Source of the DNA: Vibrio syngnathi
GTDB lineage: Bacteria; Pseudomonadota; Gammaproteobacteria; Enterobacterales; Vibrionaceae
Assembly (NCBI RefSeq): GCF_002119525.1
Contig: NZ_CP017916.1
Span: 434,001-498,000 of the forward strand
DNA: 64,000 nt
Direction: 5' to 3'
The translations under genes were made by a program, and so were the position numbers. Position 1 is the first letter of the stretch. Every line of letters starts with the position of its first letter. The notes below the pieces were generated by a model. The model was not told where the DNA came from. It made no database searches and was given only the letters and a program-made list of their open reading frames with translations. Positions 57,089 to 64,000 of this stretch are shown piece by piece.

Positions 57089-57817
57089 TTGAGCGAAGGG
57101 TTACAGCGATGCTTTGTGTTGCACCGTCGACCATACAGTGAGTCGAGCCTGATTCTGGACGTCTTCAGTGAAGAGTACGGTCGGGTGACGTTGATGTCTA
57201 AAGGTGCGCGGAGTAAGCGTTCTAATTTGAAAGGTGCATTGCAACCTTTTACGCCTCTGCTGCTGAAGTGGTCTGGCAATGGTTCAATGAAAACGTTGCG
57301 CCAAGCTGAACCGATCAGCTTGGGGCTTCCTCTTGCCGGTATCAATCTGTATTCAGCAATGTACGTTAATGAATTAGTTGGGCGAGTGTTGATGGCCGAA
57401 GTGGCCATGCCTGCATTTTTTCACGACTATCTTCATGCCTTAACAGAGCTAGCTCATAATGAGAACCCTGAGCCAGCGCTACGTCGTTTTGAATTGGCTC
57501 TACTTTCGGCTATGGGGTATGGCGTCGACTTTTTGCATTGCGCAGGTACTGGTGAAGCGATCGATCCAAGTATGACTTATCGCTATCGAGAGCAGAAAGG
57601 TTTCATCGCTTCTGTACGTCGAGATAACCTGACATTTATGGGCGATGAACTTATCGCAATTAGCGAACGTAGGTTTATCACTAAAGAGCAGTTAAAAGCA
57701 GCAAAACGCTTTACACGCATAGCCTTAAAGCCGTATCTTGGCGGCAAACCATTAAAAAGTAGAGAGCTATTTATGCCAACAATAGCCCTCTCTAGAGCAC
57801 GGAGTATTGGAAAATGA
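57089..57817 (+). CDS. recO: DNA repair protein RecO
   Basis: A 242-residue recombination mediator that loads RecA with RecR. Seen: an N-terminal OB-fold ([43 protein letters not shown]), then a helical domain with [10 protein letters not shown] and [17 protein letters not shown]. The start is a TTG with AGAAGGGT upstream; no better ATG fits the family N-terminus. It overlaps pdxJ by 4 bases. Confidence 0.93.
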   Translation: MSEGLQRCFVLHRRPYSESSLILDVFSEEYGRVTLMSKGARSKRSNLKGALQPFTPLLLKWSGNGSMKTLRQAEPISLGLPLAGINLYSAMYVNELVGRVLMAEVAMPAFFHDYLHALTELAHNENPEPALRRFELALLSAMGYGVDFLHCAGTGEAIDPSMTYRYREQKGFIASVRRDNLTFMGDELIAISERRFITKEQLKAAKRFTRIALKPYLGGKPLKSRELFMPTIALSRARSIGK

Positions 57818-58551
57818 GCTCAATCCTTTTAGGCGTTAATATCGACCATATTGCTACACTACGTAATGCACGTGGTACTAAATACCCAGATCCAGTACAC
57901 GCAGCTGAAATTGCTGAACGTGCGGGTGCTGACGGCATTACCATTCACCTGCGTGAAGATCGCCGTCATATTGTTGATCGCGATGTACGTATTCTTGCTG
58001 AAACTATCCAGACTCGCATGAACTTAGAGATGGCCGTGACGGACGAGATGGTTCAAATCGCACTCGATACTAATCCTGAATTCGTTTGCCTAGTTCCAGA
58101 AAAGCGTGAAGAGCTGACGACGGAAGGTGGCTTGGACGTGGTTGGTCAACTTGAAAAGATCAAAGCGGCGACGGAAAAATTGTCGGCTGCGGGTATCAAA
58201 GTCTCTCTGTTTATCGATGCAGATCGTGAGCAAATCGATGCAGCAAAAGCATGTGGCGCACCGTTCATTGAGCTTCATACTGGTCATTACGCTGATGCGA
58301 AAACAGAAGAAGATCAGCAAGATGAGCTTAAAAAGATTGCTGCAGGCGCAAGCTACGCAGACGATCTTGGTATCACAGTCAATGCGGGTCATGGTCTGAC
58401 GTATCACAACGTTGCGCCGATTGCGGCACTTCCTGAGATTTACGAGTTGAACATTGGTCACTCGATCATGGGACGCGCAGTGTTTGATGGTTTGAATAAA
58501 GCCGTTGCAGACATGAAAGCCGTGATGGAAACAGCACGCAACAACGCTTAG
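57814..58551 (+). CDS. pdxJ: Pyridoxine 5'-phosphate synthase
   Basis: The final ring-closing enzyme of de novo vitamin B6 synthesis, 245 residues. Seen: [63 protein letters not shown] and [12 protein letters not shown]. recO-pdxJ-acpS is the conserved order. Epd at 30153 supplies the pathway at its start. Confidence 0.97.
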   Translation: MSSILLGVNIDHIATLRNARGTKYPDPVHAAEIAERAGADGITIHLREDRRHIVDRDVRILAETIQTRMNLEMAVTDEMVQIALDTNPEFVCLVPEKREELTTEGGLDVVGQLEKIKAATEKLSAAGIKVSLFIDADREQIDAAKACGAPFIELHTGHYADAKTEEDQQDELKKIAAGASYADDLGITVNAGHGLTYHNVAPIAALPEIYELNIGHSIMGRAVFDGLNKAVADMKAVMETARNNA

Positions 58552-58645
58552 TTCTTTAACTCGTCATTCATTTAGTTGTAAGCGTTAAGCGGTTAATCAG
58601 TAGAATCGAAAAAGTTAATAGATAGAAGTTGGTAGTAGGGTAAAC

Positions 58646-59026
58646 ATGGCTGTTGTTGGATTAGGTACAGATATCGCAGAAATTGAACGTGTTGAAAAGG
58701 CATTATCACGAAGTGGTGAGGCTTTCGCTCAGCGTATTTTGACGGATTCTGAATTTGAAGTGTTTCAACAACTGAAGCAAAAAGGGCGTTACCTTGCAAA
58801 GCGTTTTGCTGCTAAAGAAGCAGCGTCTAAAGCGTTAGGTACGGGGATTGCTCTTGGTGTGACCTTCCACGACTTCGAGATTTCAAACGATGAACATGGC
58901 AAGCCAGTTCTAAGCTTGCATAAAAAAGCGCGTGAAATCGCAGAGGCAAATGGCACAACATCGATTCATCTGACTATCTCGGATGAGCGCCACTACGCCG
59001 TGGCAACTGTGTTACTCGAATCGTAA
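58646..59026 (+). CDS. acpS: Holo-[acyl-carrier-protein] synthase
   Basis: Attaches the phosphopantetheine arm of CoA to acyl carrier protein. Seen in 126 residues: [17 protein letters not shown] with the Mg-binding aspartate, and [20 protein letters not shown], the AcpS signature. It ends the recO-pdxJ-acpS run. Confidence 0.96.
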   Translation: MAVVGLGTDIAEIERVEKALSRSGEAFAQRILTDSEFEVFQQLKQKGRYLAKRFAAKEAASKALGTGIALGVTFHDFEISNDEHGKPVLSLHKKAREIAEANGTTSIHLTISDERHYAVATVLLES

Positions 59027-59044
59027 ACAGATTATCGCTACTTT

Positions 59045-59219
59045 ATACCAATCGTAGTAAATAACTGGTCACCCTAGCTTGTTAAAACGCTCGATAACTG
59101 CGTTATAATTTTTTATTGTAGAATAACTACTTATCGAAACTATTTATTGAAAAGAGCTGCCTTGTTCTCAAGCCTTTTCCCTGCTCTATTTCTGAACACT
59201 TACTTACTGTGATTGGTAT
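59045..59219. mobile_element. MITE-like element with imperfect terminal inverted repeats
   Basis: 175 bases bounded by ATACCAATCGTAGTAAATAACT on the left and its near complement on the right (18 of 22 positions pair). There is no coding capacity. Structure suggests a non-autonomous miniature element or a REP-type repeat of vibrios. No target duplication is obvious. Confidence 0.55.
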
Positions 59220-59247
59220 TATATCTAGCACCCTAGGTTTTAGACAG

Positions 59248-59279
59248 AAAAAAGCAGAGCTCATGAGCTCTGCTTTTTT
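59248..59279. terminator. Bidirectional terminator between acpS and barA
   Basis: A perfect palindrome AAAAAGCAGAGCTCA and its complement, flanked by A and T runs, between convergent genes. Confidence 0.92.
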
Positions 59280-59327
59280 ATTGGCTGGTAAACCATTTAA
59301 TGAATATTTGTGAGTAAGAAATATTCG

Positions 59328-62141
59328 CTAGGTCTTGTCTGGTTTCAAATAATGAATCGCGGTTGCTTGAACCTTATCTAATTCATCCTGAAGTTCAAAA
59401 AGCTCCGGTTCAATGTCTTCAACAGAAGAGCCTGAACGAAGTTCTTTCTCTATCGTTGCACATACCGACTTAAGCCTTGGTACACCACTGTATGAGCTGC
59501 TGCCATGCATTTTGTGGATGATGTGGGTCAGCGCTTCAATGGGGTAGTCACTGTCTTCTATCGCCTTGTCTGCTGCCTCATAAACCTCAGGAATAAAATC
59601 TACGAGCATTTGCAGCATATCGCGTGCGAGGTCTTCTTTATTGGCGGCTTGTTTCAAAGCGGCTTGCCAATCAATGATGATGTTCTTGTGCTCGCTAGCT
59701 TCAACTTCTGAAACAGAGCTGTGGTCGATTTCAGCAGAGACCGCCGGGTGATCTGGGTCTATTTTATCAATGTGTTCAATCTCAGAGGTAGGGCTCCAAT
59801 GAATAAGAACCTGTTGTAATACATGCTCTTCAATGGGTTTCGTTAGGTAGTCATCCATACCTGCTTCAAGTAGTCGGTCACGTTCCCCCATCATTGCATG
59901 CGCAGTAACGGCAATCACTGGCGTGTTTGCATTGTTCGCCAACGCCTTAATTTTTTGGCAAGCGGTCACGCCGTCCATCTGCGGCATTTGAATATCCATG
60001 AAAATGACATCAAATGGAGTCTCTGTCGCTTTGTCGATAGCTTTCTGACCACTGGTACAACTGATAACTGTCTCTACGCGCTCTTTTAGCAGCGCAGTAA
60101 TCAGTTTAAGGTTGGCAGGGTTATCATCAACCGCCAATACCGTAAGCGGTAGCTTCTCTTCTGAGTGTGTTTCAATCGCGGGTGCAATTAAGGTTGGAGC
60201 TTGATTCGATACCAAAGTTTGCAGTAACTTCTTGCGAGAGAGAGGCTTAGTAATGCACTGAACATCGACCTCTTTCATCAATTGCTCACCCAACGCTAGC
60301 TCGGTACTTGGTGTACCAATAATCACGTTTTGAGCGATCTTCTTCGCGCCAATCGCCCAACCACTCACGGTATCAAATTGATACTCTTGGTTCGCGGCTA
60401 AGTTAAGTAGAACGTAGTCATACGAGGTAGATTCGTCAGGCATAACCGAACGGTACGTTACCACTAAGCCTTCTTGGGTTAGGATCTGCTGAGTAATTGA
60501 TGCCGCTTGCATGTTTGGCTCGATAAGCAGCAGTTGCTTGTCTTGCAGGCACTGAGTCTCTATTAGTTCTGTCATCGGCATATCGGTAGTCGATAGTCTC
60601 AGGGTGAACCAGAAGGTGGAGCCTTGGTGAAGACGACTGGTTAGGCTGATCTCTCCGCCCATTTGGCTGACCAGTTTTTGGGTGATGACCAGACCTAAGC
60701 CTGTACCACCATAACGACGAGAGATACTCGCATCGGCTTGACTGAAAGCTTGGAAAAGTTGTGCTTGTTGGCGCTCTGAGATACCAATACCCGTGTCTCG
60801 AACCATAAACTGCAGCTCAATGCTGTCTTCGCTTTGTGAACGCAGCTCAACGCTGATATCAATGTTGCCACGCTCGGTAAACTTGATCGAGTTACCCACG
60901 AGGTTAGTCAGGATTTGTTGGATACGCAGTGGATCACCAACAACGCCTGGTGGTACTTTCGGGTCGATCTTAAGCGTAAGCTCAAGGCCTTTCTCATGGG
61001 CATTAGTGGCTTGAAGGTTAACCACCTCTTCTAGGCTCGATTGGAACTCAAATGGAATGTTTTCTAGAGCGAGCTTGCCGGCTTCAAGTTTCGAGAAGTC
61101 CAAGATATCGTTGATGATGCTGAGTAGGTTATTAGCCGAGCGTTCAATGGTTTGTAAGTAGTCGGTTTGACTGTTCGATAGGTGGGTCTTGAGCATCTGG
61201 CGAGTAAAGCCAATCACACCATTAAGCGGTGTTCTAAGCTCGTGAGACATATTTGCCAAGAACTCAGATTTAACACGAGCTGCTTCTTGAGCGCGTTTTT
61301 TCGCAATGTCTAACTCAACGTTTTGAATCTCTAATTGCTCTAGGGTTTCACGCAGATCAGATGTTGCTTGGTCGATACTGTGCTGCATCTCGACGTGATA
61401 TTCTGATAGCGAGACCGCCATCGCGTTGATACCGTTTTTCAGTGAGTCTAGCTCACCGTGCATTTTGCCTTCGATACGCACATCGAGATGACCACGACGA
61501 ATTCTGTCGACCATGTTTTTCATATGCGTGATCGGTTGGGTGACGTCATGCATTAAACGGAAGGCAAATACGCCCGATAAACCAAGCCCAAGAATTAATA
61601 CTAAGAACGCAGAGAACACTTCTTGATACTGCTGCAATCGAAGTGACGACAAGTCTAACTCTATCGCAATGTAGCCGATCGCTTGGTTTGCTTGAGACTG
61701 GCCATTAGCTGAGTTGATGTATTGGCCTTCGGCAATGATAGGCGTCCGCAGGATCAACGTATTGTCGAGTAGATCCGATGAGCTTAAATGCGGAATCGGT
61801 TTATCTTTCGGATAGGTCAGGCTTTCAAAATCAGGGTGGAAGTTTGATGTTACAAACAACTCATGACGTTCATCAAACACCGCAATACTGCGCACTAGCT
61901 TAGAATTTTTTCGATGCGCATAGCTAATCAGCTGACGAACAGACTCTCGACTTTCGAGCTTCATGCCAGACTCACTCGCAATTGCTAGTGGTTCAATGAT
62001 GCTAGTACCAGTGTTAACCACTTGACCCTCAAGGTCTTGATAGCGGTTAAATGAGAAAAATGCACTCAATAGCAGCCCAATAATCAGGGTTGGAGCTAGA
62101 GTTAAGGTAATTACACGGGCTCTTAAGCCATATCTGGTCAT
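59328..62141 (-). CDS. barA: Hybrid sensor histidine kinase BarA
   Basis: A tripartite kinase of 937 residues that drives the BarA-UvrY(VarA)-CsrB/C pathway. Seen: TM1 at about 10-30, a periplasmic region, TM2 near 175-193, a HAMP domain, HisKA with the phospho-acceptor in MSHELRTPLNG (about residue 299), HATPase_c with RDTGIGI and GGTGLGLVI, and a degenerate receiver. A true receiver follows with DVIFMDIQMPQMDG (about Asp714), then a C-terminal HPt domain with HKMHGSSSYSG (about His878). Convergent to acpS and divergent from rlmD. Confidence 0.95.
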   Translation of the reverse strand: MTRYGLRARVITLTLAPTLIIGLLLSAFFSFNRYQDLEGQVVNTGTSIIEPLAIASESGMKLESRESVRQLISYAHRKNSKLVRSIAVFDERHELFVTSNFHPDFESLTYPKDKPIPHLSSSDLLDNTLILRTPIIAEGQYINSANGQSQANQAIGYIAIELDLSSLRLQQYQEVFSAFLVLILGLGLSGVFAFRLMHDVTQPITHMKNMVDRIRRGHLDVRIEGKMHGELDSLKNGINAMAVSLSEYHVEMQHSIDQATSDLRETLEQLEIQNVELDIAKKRAQEAARVKSEFLANMSHELRTPLNGVIGFTRQMLKTHLSNSQTDYLQTIERSANNLLSIINDILDFSKLEAGKLALENIPFEFQSSLEEVVNLQATNAHEKGLELTLKIDPKVPPGVVGDPLRIQQILTNLVGNSIKFTERGNIDISVELRSQSEDSIELQFMVRDTGIGISERQQAQLFQAFSQADASISRRYGGTGLGLVITQKLVSQMGGEISLTSRLHQGSTFWFTLRLSTTDMPMTELIETQCLQDKQLLLIEPNMQAASITQQILTQEGLVVTYRSVMPDESTSYDYVLLNLAANQEYQFDTVSGWAIGAKKIAQNVIIGTPSTELALGEQLMKEVDVQCITKPLSRKKLLQTLVSNQAPTLIAPAIETHSEEKLPLTVLAVDDNPANLKLITALLKERVETVISCTSGQKAIDKATETPFDVIFMDIQMPQMDGVTACQKIKALANNANTPVIAVTAHAMMGERDRLLEAGMDDYLTKPIEEHVLQQVLIHWSPTSEIEHIDKIDPDHPAVSAEIDHSSVSEVEASEHKNIIIDWQAALKQAANKEDLARDMLQMLVDFIPEVYEAADKAIEDSDYPIEALTHIIHKMHGSSSYSGVPRLKSVCATIEKELRSGSSVEDIEPELFELQDELDKVQATAIHYLKPDKT

Positions 62142-62306
62142 GTTCTTTAATTACATCGAGGTCTGGATATGGGAAAATAACGCACACAATGGCGGTTAAG
62201 TGAACGGTAAGCTTAATCAAAGCCGTGACGTTCGACAATGATTCCAAGACAGAATAGTGAGTCCTGGATACCAATTACTTATTAAAAGATACATTAGGCA
62301 CAAGCA

Positions 62307-63626
62307 ATGGCACGTTTTTTCCAACCAAAAAAGAAAACTCAACTCGAGACCAAGCATCAATCGGTTTTGGTTGAACGAATGGATCACAATGGCGCTGGCA
62401 TCGCTTATCAGAAGAACAAACCCGTTTTCATTGATGGCGCATTGCCCGGTGAGAAGGTGGTTATTCAACTTACTGAGAGCAAAAGTAAGTTTTCGCGAGC
62501 AAAACTCATCAAATTACTTCAACCGAGTGAACTGCGTTTAAAGCCATTTTGTAAGCACTTTAATCAGTGTGGTGGCTGCCATCTTCAGCATCTCGGTTAC
62601 TCATCTCAGGTTGAGCATAAATCACAATCTTTGACGCACCTGATGAGCAAATACCAAACGGCTAACACCGAAGTTGTTGAACCGATTGTGGGTGATGAAA
62701 CTGGCTATCGTCGTCGCGCGCGTATCAGTCTATTTGTTGATAAGAAGACACAGCAGCTTCAGTTTGGTTTCCGTAAGAAACAAAGTAAACAGATTGAAAA
62801 CATCACCGACTGCGCGGTGCTTGACCCTCGCCTTAATGTACTGCTGCCAAAACTGAAAAGTTTACTGAATACTTTCAGCAACCTTACGTCTTTAGGACAC
62901 GTTGAATTAGTGATTGGGGATACTGGCCCTGTTATGGTGCTGCGTCACCTTAAGCCTTTGGTTGAAAAAGATGAGCAATCTTTGATTGAGTTGGCTCATG
63001 CAGAAGGCGCTACGCTGTACTCGATGCCAGAAACCGATAAGTTGGTTCGTTTGGTCGGGGACGCACCAGCTTATAGCGAAACCGGTGTGACCTTACCTTT
63101 TGAGCCAAACCACTTTATACAAGTGAACCAGAAAGTGAACCAGCAGATGGTTGCTCAAGCGATTGAGTGGTTAGAGCCTCAAGCGGATGAACGTGTGCTT
63201 GACCTGTTTTGTGGGCTAGGCAATTTCAGTTTGCCTATCGCACAACAATCGGCGTTTGTCGTTGGTGTGGAAGGTGTTGATGAAATGGTTCAACAAGCAA
63301 CATCTAATGCGGCGTTAAACCAATTAAGCAATACGGAGTTTTACCAAGCGAACCTCGAAGAAGATTTATCTTCACAGCTTTGGGCAAAAGAGAAATTCGA
63401 TAAAGTATTACTTGACCCAGCACGCGCTGGAGCGAGTGGGATCGTAGATCAAATTTCAGCGTTAGGAGCGAAGCGTGTGGTTTATGTTTCGTGTAATCCT
63501 GCTACTCTAGCGAGAGATTCTGAGAGTTTAGAAAAACAAGGCTATCAATTAGCCAAACTTGGTATGTTGGATATGTTCCCCCATACCAGTCATCTAGAAT
63601 CGATGGCTCTCTTTATCAAGGCTTAG
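62307..63626 (+). CDS. rlmD: 23S rRNA (uracil-1939-C5)-methyltransferase RlmD
   Basis: A SAM-dependent enzyme with a 4Fe-4S cluster, 439 residues. Seen: an N-terminal TRAM domain (about 15-70), cluster cysteines Cys82, Cys88 and Cys91 ([16 protein letters not shown]) plus one near residue 168, the SAM motif [16 protein letters not shown], the DPARAGA motif and the catalytic cysteine in [13 protein letters not shown]. It precedes relA, as in E. coli. Confidence 0.96.
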   Translation: MARFFQPKKKTQLETKHQSVLVERMDHNGAGIAYQKNKPVFIDGALPGEKVVIQLTESKSKFSRAKLIKLLQPSELRLKPFCKHFNQCGGCHLQHLGYSSQVEHKSQSLTHLMSKYQTANTEVVEPIVGDETGYRRRARISLFVDKKTQQLQFGFRKKQSKQIENITDCAVLDPRLNVLLPKLKSLLNTFSNLTSLGHVELVIGDTGPVMVLRHLKPLVEKDEQSLIELAHAEGATLYSMPETDKLVRLVGDAPAYSETGVTLPFEPNHFIQVNQKVNQQMVAQAIEWLEPQADERVLDLFCGLGNFSLPIAQQSAFVVGVEGVDEMVQQATSNAALNQLSNTEFYQANLEEDLSSQLWAKEKFDKVLLDPARAGASGIVDQISALGAKRVVYVSCNPATLARDSESLEKQGYQLAKLGMLDMFPHTSHLESMALFIKA

Positions 63627-63686
63627 AAGCCCTTAAATAAGGCTTAAAAATGTATTACAAAGGTGCAGGGAAGCCTGCGCTGATAT

Positions 63687-63727
63687 CAATATGAGTCGAA
63701 CTAACTTGGAATCAGTTAGTCATATTG
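63687..63727. repeat. Short imperfect inverted repeat between rlmD and relA
   Basis: CAATATGA and ACTAAC on the left are complementary to GTTAGT and TCATATTG on the right, around the loop TTGGAATCA. No T-run follows, so it is not a clear terminator. Confidence 0.6.
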
Positions 63728-63762
63728 AATTGGGTATAAAACATAATAACTAGGAAGGCATG

Positions 63763-64000
63763 ATGGTTGCGGTACGAAGCGCACATTTAAACCCAAGCGA
63801 ACAGTTTGAGCTAGAAAGTTGGATTGCGTCATTGAATCAAGACGTAAAAACCTCGAATAAACTGACCAAAGTTTATCGTCACTGTGAAGAGCTATTAAAA
63901 GATCACGAGCAAGCGTCGCTCCTGCTTTGGCGTGGACGCGAGATGATCGAAATCTTGGTTACATTGTCGATGGACCGTGCCACTTTAATTGCTGCACAAC
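63763..64000 (+). CDS. relA: GTP pyrophosphokinase RelA, 3' truncated by window edge
   Basis: The first 79 codons of the ribosome-associated (p)ppGpp synthetase. Seen: MVAVRSAHLNPSEQFELESWI, SLLLWRGREMIEILVTLSMD, nearly the E. coli RelA N-terminus (recalled). AGGAAGG precedes; a second ATG directly upstream is in frame. The catalytic regions lie outside the window. Confidence 0.93.
   Translation, partial: MVAVRSAHLNPSEQFELESWIASLNQDVKTSNKLTKVYRHCEELLKDHEQASLLLWRGREMIEILVTLSMDRATLIAAQ

Larger units (their letters stand above)
59027..59327. other. Intergenic region between acpS and barA
   Basis: Filled by the inverted-repeat element and the shared terminator described separately. Nothing else was seen. 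Confidence 0.7.

Noticed and set aside
58090..58461. Minus-strand open frame of 123 codons opposite pdxJ
   Set aside because: It is fully antisense to a well-supported gene, rich in Cys and Arg as reverse frames often are, with no family features.

Overview
The window reads as a stretch of the main chromosome of a marine Vibrio, most like the Splendidus clade. This is inferred from the proteins (Dns-type endonuclease I, SprT, ArgP/ArgO, RpoE-RseABC, BarA, RelA), from moderate GC, and from a gene order that follows the gammaproteobacterial backbone. Three backbone blocks are recognisable: endA-sprT / metK-tkt; epd-pgk-fbaA-mscS-argO-argP-yggE-serA-rpiA-ygfA-6S RNA-zapA-ygfB-ubiH-ubiI; and ygfZ-sdhE-ygfX-nadB-rpoE-rseABC-lepA-lepB-rnc-era-recO-pdxJ-acpS-barA-rlmD-relA. 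The first and last genes are cut by the window edges. No rRNA, tRNA, CRISPR array, prophage or intact insertion sequence was seen.

Layout. 1-2463: the 3' part of a large secreted multidomain protein with a metzincin-like zinc site. 2582-4838: endA, sprT and a DUF2189 membrane protein, all on the minus strand. 5074-20337: a 15-kb minus-strand vitamin B12 cluster, accessory to the backbone. It starts with an ABC importer of the FecCD/BtuC type plus a histidine phosphatase (CobC-like). A cobalamin riboswitch follows, and then cbiD-cbiC-cbiET-cbiL-cbiG-cbiK-cbiH-cbiF-cbiB-cobD-cbiA. The CbiK-type chelatase together with CbiD and CbiG marks the anaerobic (early cobalt) route. No cbiJ/cobK reductase and no cbiP are present here. 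CbiG carries an extra C-terminal thioredoxin-like [2Fe-2S] ferredoxin domain. 20673-24195: metK and tkt, divergent, with a MetJ operator between them.

24284-29946: an accessory island between tkt and epd. It holds a small zinc-ribbon protein and a translationally coupled response regulator - histidine kinase - glucose-type periplasmic binding protein trio, followed by a glucose-family PTS EIIBC permease. The trio resembles the GltR-GtrS-GtsA arrangement of pseudomonads, but the ABC permease genes are replaced by a PTS transporter. The binding protein is interrupted by a one-base shift in a run of nine C. A shared TATTTGTAAC motif precedes both the regulator operon and the PTS gene. I consider this the most interesting system in the window.

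30153-47630: central metabolism (glycolysis, serine, pentose phosphate, one-carbon, ubiquinone), stress and cell-division genes, 6S RNA, a YtfK-like protein, and the YgfZ/SdhE/YgfX group. 47739-56986: nadB divergent from the sigma-E operon, which has a textbook autoregulated promoter, followed by translation, secretion and RNA-processing genes. 57089-64000: recO-pdxJ-acpS, the BarA hybrid kinase, rlmD and the start of relA.

Repeats: three short tandem arrays lie at gene 3' flanks or between genes (17 bp x7 at the cbiG stop, 8 bp x14 next to metK, 14 bp x4 after ubiI). There is also a 175-bp element with imperfect terminal inverted repeats after acpS, and a short inverted repeat before relA.
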